Shown here: in pieces, positions 13,405 through 13,477 of the stretch | Position numbering within the stretch: the stretch's first letter is position 1 | Layout: every line of letters begins with the position of its first letter | NCBI GenBank assembly: GCA_003166055.1 | Contig: PMWR01000339.1 | Span: forward strand, 1 to 13,477 | DNA length: 13,477 bases | Direction: 5' to 3' | Origin: Acidobacteriaceae bacterium | GTDB lineage: Bacteria; Acidobacteriota; Terriglobia; Terriglobales; Acidobacteriaceae | The notes under the pieces: generated by a model | The model's database searches: none | What the model saw: only the letters and a program-made list of their open reading frames with translations | What the model was told of the DNA's origin: nothing | Translations under genes and position numbers: made by a program

Positions 13405-13448
13405 TTTTACTCTCATAGAGTTCCGGTATTACTCCCATGGAATTCTGG
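13405..13448 (-). repeat. R1 and R2: tandem 22-bp transposase-binding-like sites at the right end
   Basis: Read on the minus strand, R1 (13448 to 13427) starts CCAGAATTCC and has the core ATGGGAGTAA. R2 (13426 to 13405) follows with no gap, starts CCGGAACTC and has the core ATGAGAGTAA. The two match at 17 of 22 positions. Mu also has R1 and R2 as adjacent 22-bp sites at its right end, so this is a close structural parallel. Eight bases (13449-13456) separate R1 from the element's last base. Confidence 0.8.
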
Positions 13449-13456
13449 CAGCCACA

Positions 13457-13461
13457 GCTCG
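13457..13461. repeat. Right copy of the 5-bp target-site duplication
   Basis: GCTCG follows the last base of the element (CCACA, 13452-13456) and is identical to 19-23. Together they fix both ends of the element to the base and indicate a single, unrearranged transposition event. Confidence 0.88.
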
Positions 13462-13477
13462 CGGGAGGCTCGCACTG

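Larger units (their letters stand above)
24..13456. mobile_element. Complete Mu-type transposable element (13.4 kb), possibly satellite-like or a reduced prophage
   Basis: Seen: the element starts TGTGG at 24 and ends CCACA at 13456. The outer ends form an imperfect inverted repeat, with 22 of 28 positions matching between 24-51 and the complement of 13456-13429. Each end abuts the 5-bp word GCTCG. Inside lie genes for a DDE transposase with an intact triad, a MuB-like ATPase, a GemA-like protein and a repressor. Known: Mu and its relatives have TG...CA ends, make 5-bp target duplications and carry 22-bp transposase sites. Inferred: this is a single intact insertion of a Mu-type element. It is far smaller than Mu (about 37 kb) and lacks recognisable genes for the large terminase, portal, capsid, tail tube and baseplate. 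It could be a rearranged prophage remnant or a satellite. Confidence 0.92.
13212..13456. other. Right-end non-coding region
   Basis: No credible gene was found in these 245 bases. They hold the candidate terminator at 13214-13240, the 10-base word TTGCTTAAGT (13270-13279) shared with the repressor control region, and a perfect hairpin CCAGAG/CTCTGG (13354-13369). A GCGGCCGC palindrome (13370-13377), a (TG)5 tract (13381-13390) and the R2 and R1 sites follow. No mom-like gene, which Mu carries here, is present. Confidence 0.65.

Noticed and set aside
1..13477. tRNA, rRNA or riboswitch
   Set aside because: No cloverleaf, rRNA core or known riboswitch pattern was recognised on either strand by eye.

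Overview
The window is essentially one complete transposable element with about 20 bp of flanking host DNA on each side. The element runs from 24 to 13456 (13,433 bp). It begins TGTGG and ends CCACA, and both ends abut the same 5-bp word GCTCG (19-23 and 13457-13461). A 5-bp target duplication and TG...CA ends are hallmarks of transposable phages of the Mu type. Eight bases in from each end lies a 22-bp site shared between the ends: L1 at 32-53 and R1 at 13427-13448. A second copy, R2, sits directly in tandem behind R1 at 13405-13426. A weaker copy, L2, lies at 160-181. MuA binding sites are also 22 bp and tandem at the Mu right end.

Layout. (1) Left end and regulatory DNA, 24-482: no gene, but dense repeats. 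These include a 10-bp-phased GGGATT array, a hairpin, and a cluster of ATCC(T/A)AGCGAC copies with a 14-bp inverted pair. (2) A leftward operon, 5859 down to 483: a small Ner-position regulator, a MuA-like DDE transposase, a MuB-like ATPase, a GemA-like protein, a degenerate glucosaminidase-like protein and a Mu gp27-like (DUF3486) protein. A to B and B to GemA are joined by ATGA overlaps. (3) A 76-bp divergent control region, 5860-5935, with nested dyads. (4) A rightward set: a repressor with an XRE helix-turn-helix and S24-like fold, two related coiled-coil proteins separated by a good terminator, a 1188-residue tape-measure-like protein, a small excisionase-like helix-turn-helix protein, and a protein resembling the Mu I protease/scaffold. 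(5) The right end, 13212-13456.

The element has no recognisable large terminase, portal, major capsid, sheath/tube, baseplate or fibre gene, so it cannot build a virion alone. It still keeps a possible small-terminase-like gene, a tape measure and a scaffold-like protein, all with uninterrupted frames and good ribosome sites. The transposase triad is intact, but the expected catalytic residues appear to be missing from the I-like protein, the S24-like repressor and the glucosaminidase-like protein. Two readings fit: a rearranged defective Mu-like prophage, or a compact Mu-type satellite that transposes itself and supplies size-determining or packaging parts to a helper. The intact ends, target duplication and tight gene coupling make the second reading worth testing.

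Host: the DNA is GC-rich in the genes and AT-rich at the left end. The style of the Mu-like proteins reminds me of Acidobacteriota soil bacteria, but this is a guess; the sequence contains no host gene long enough to decide.
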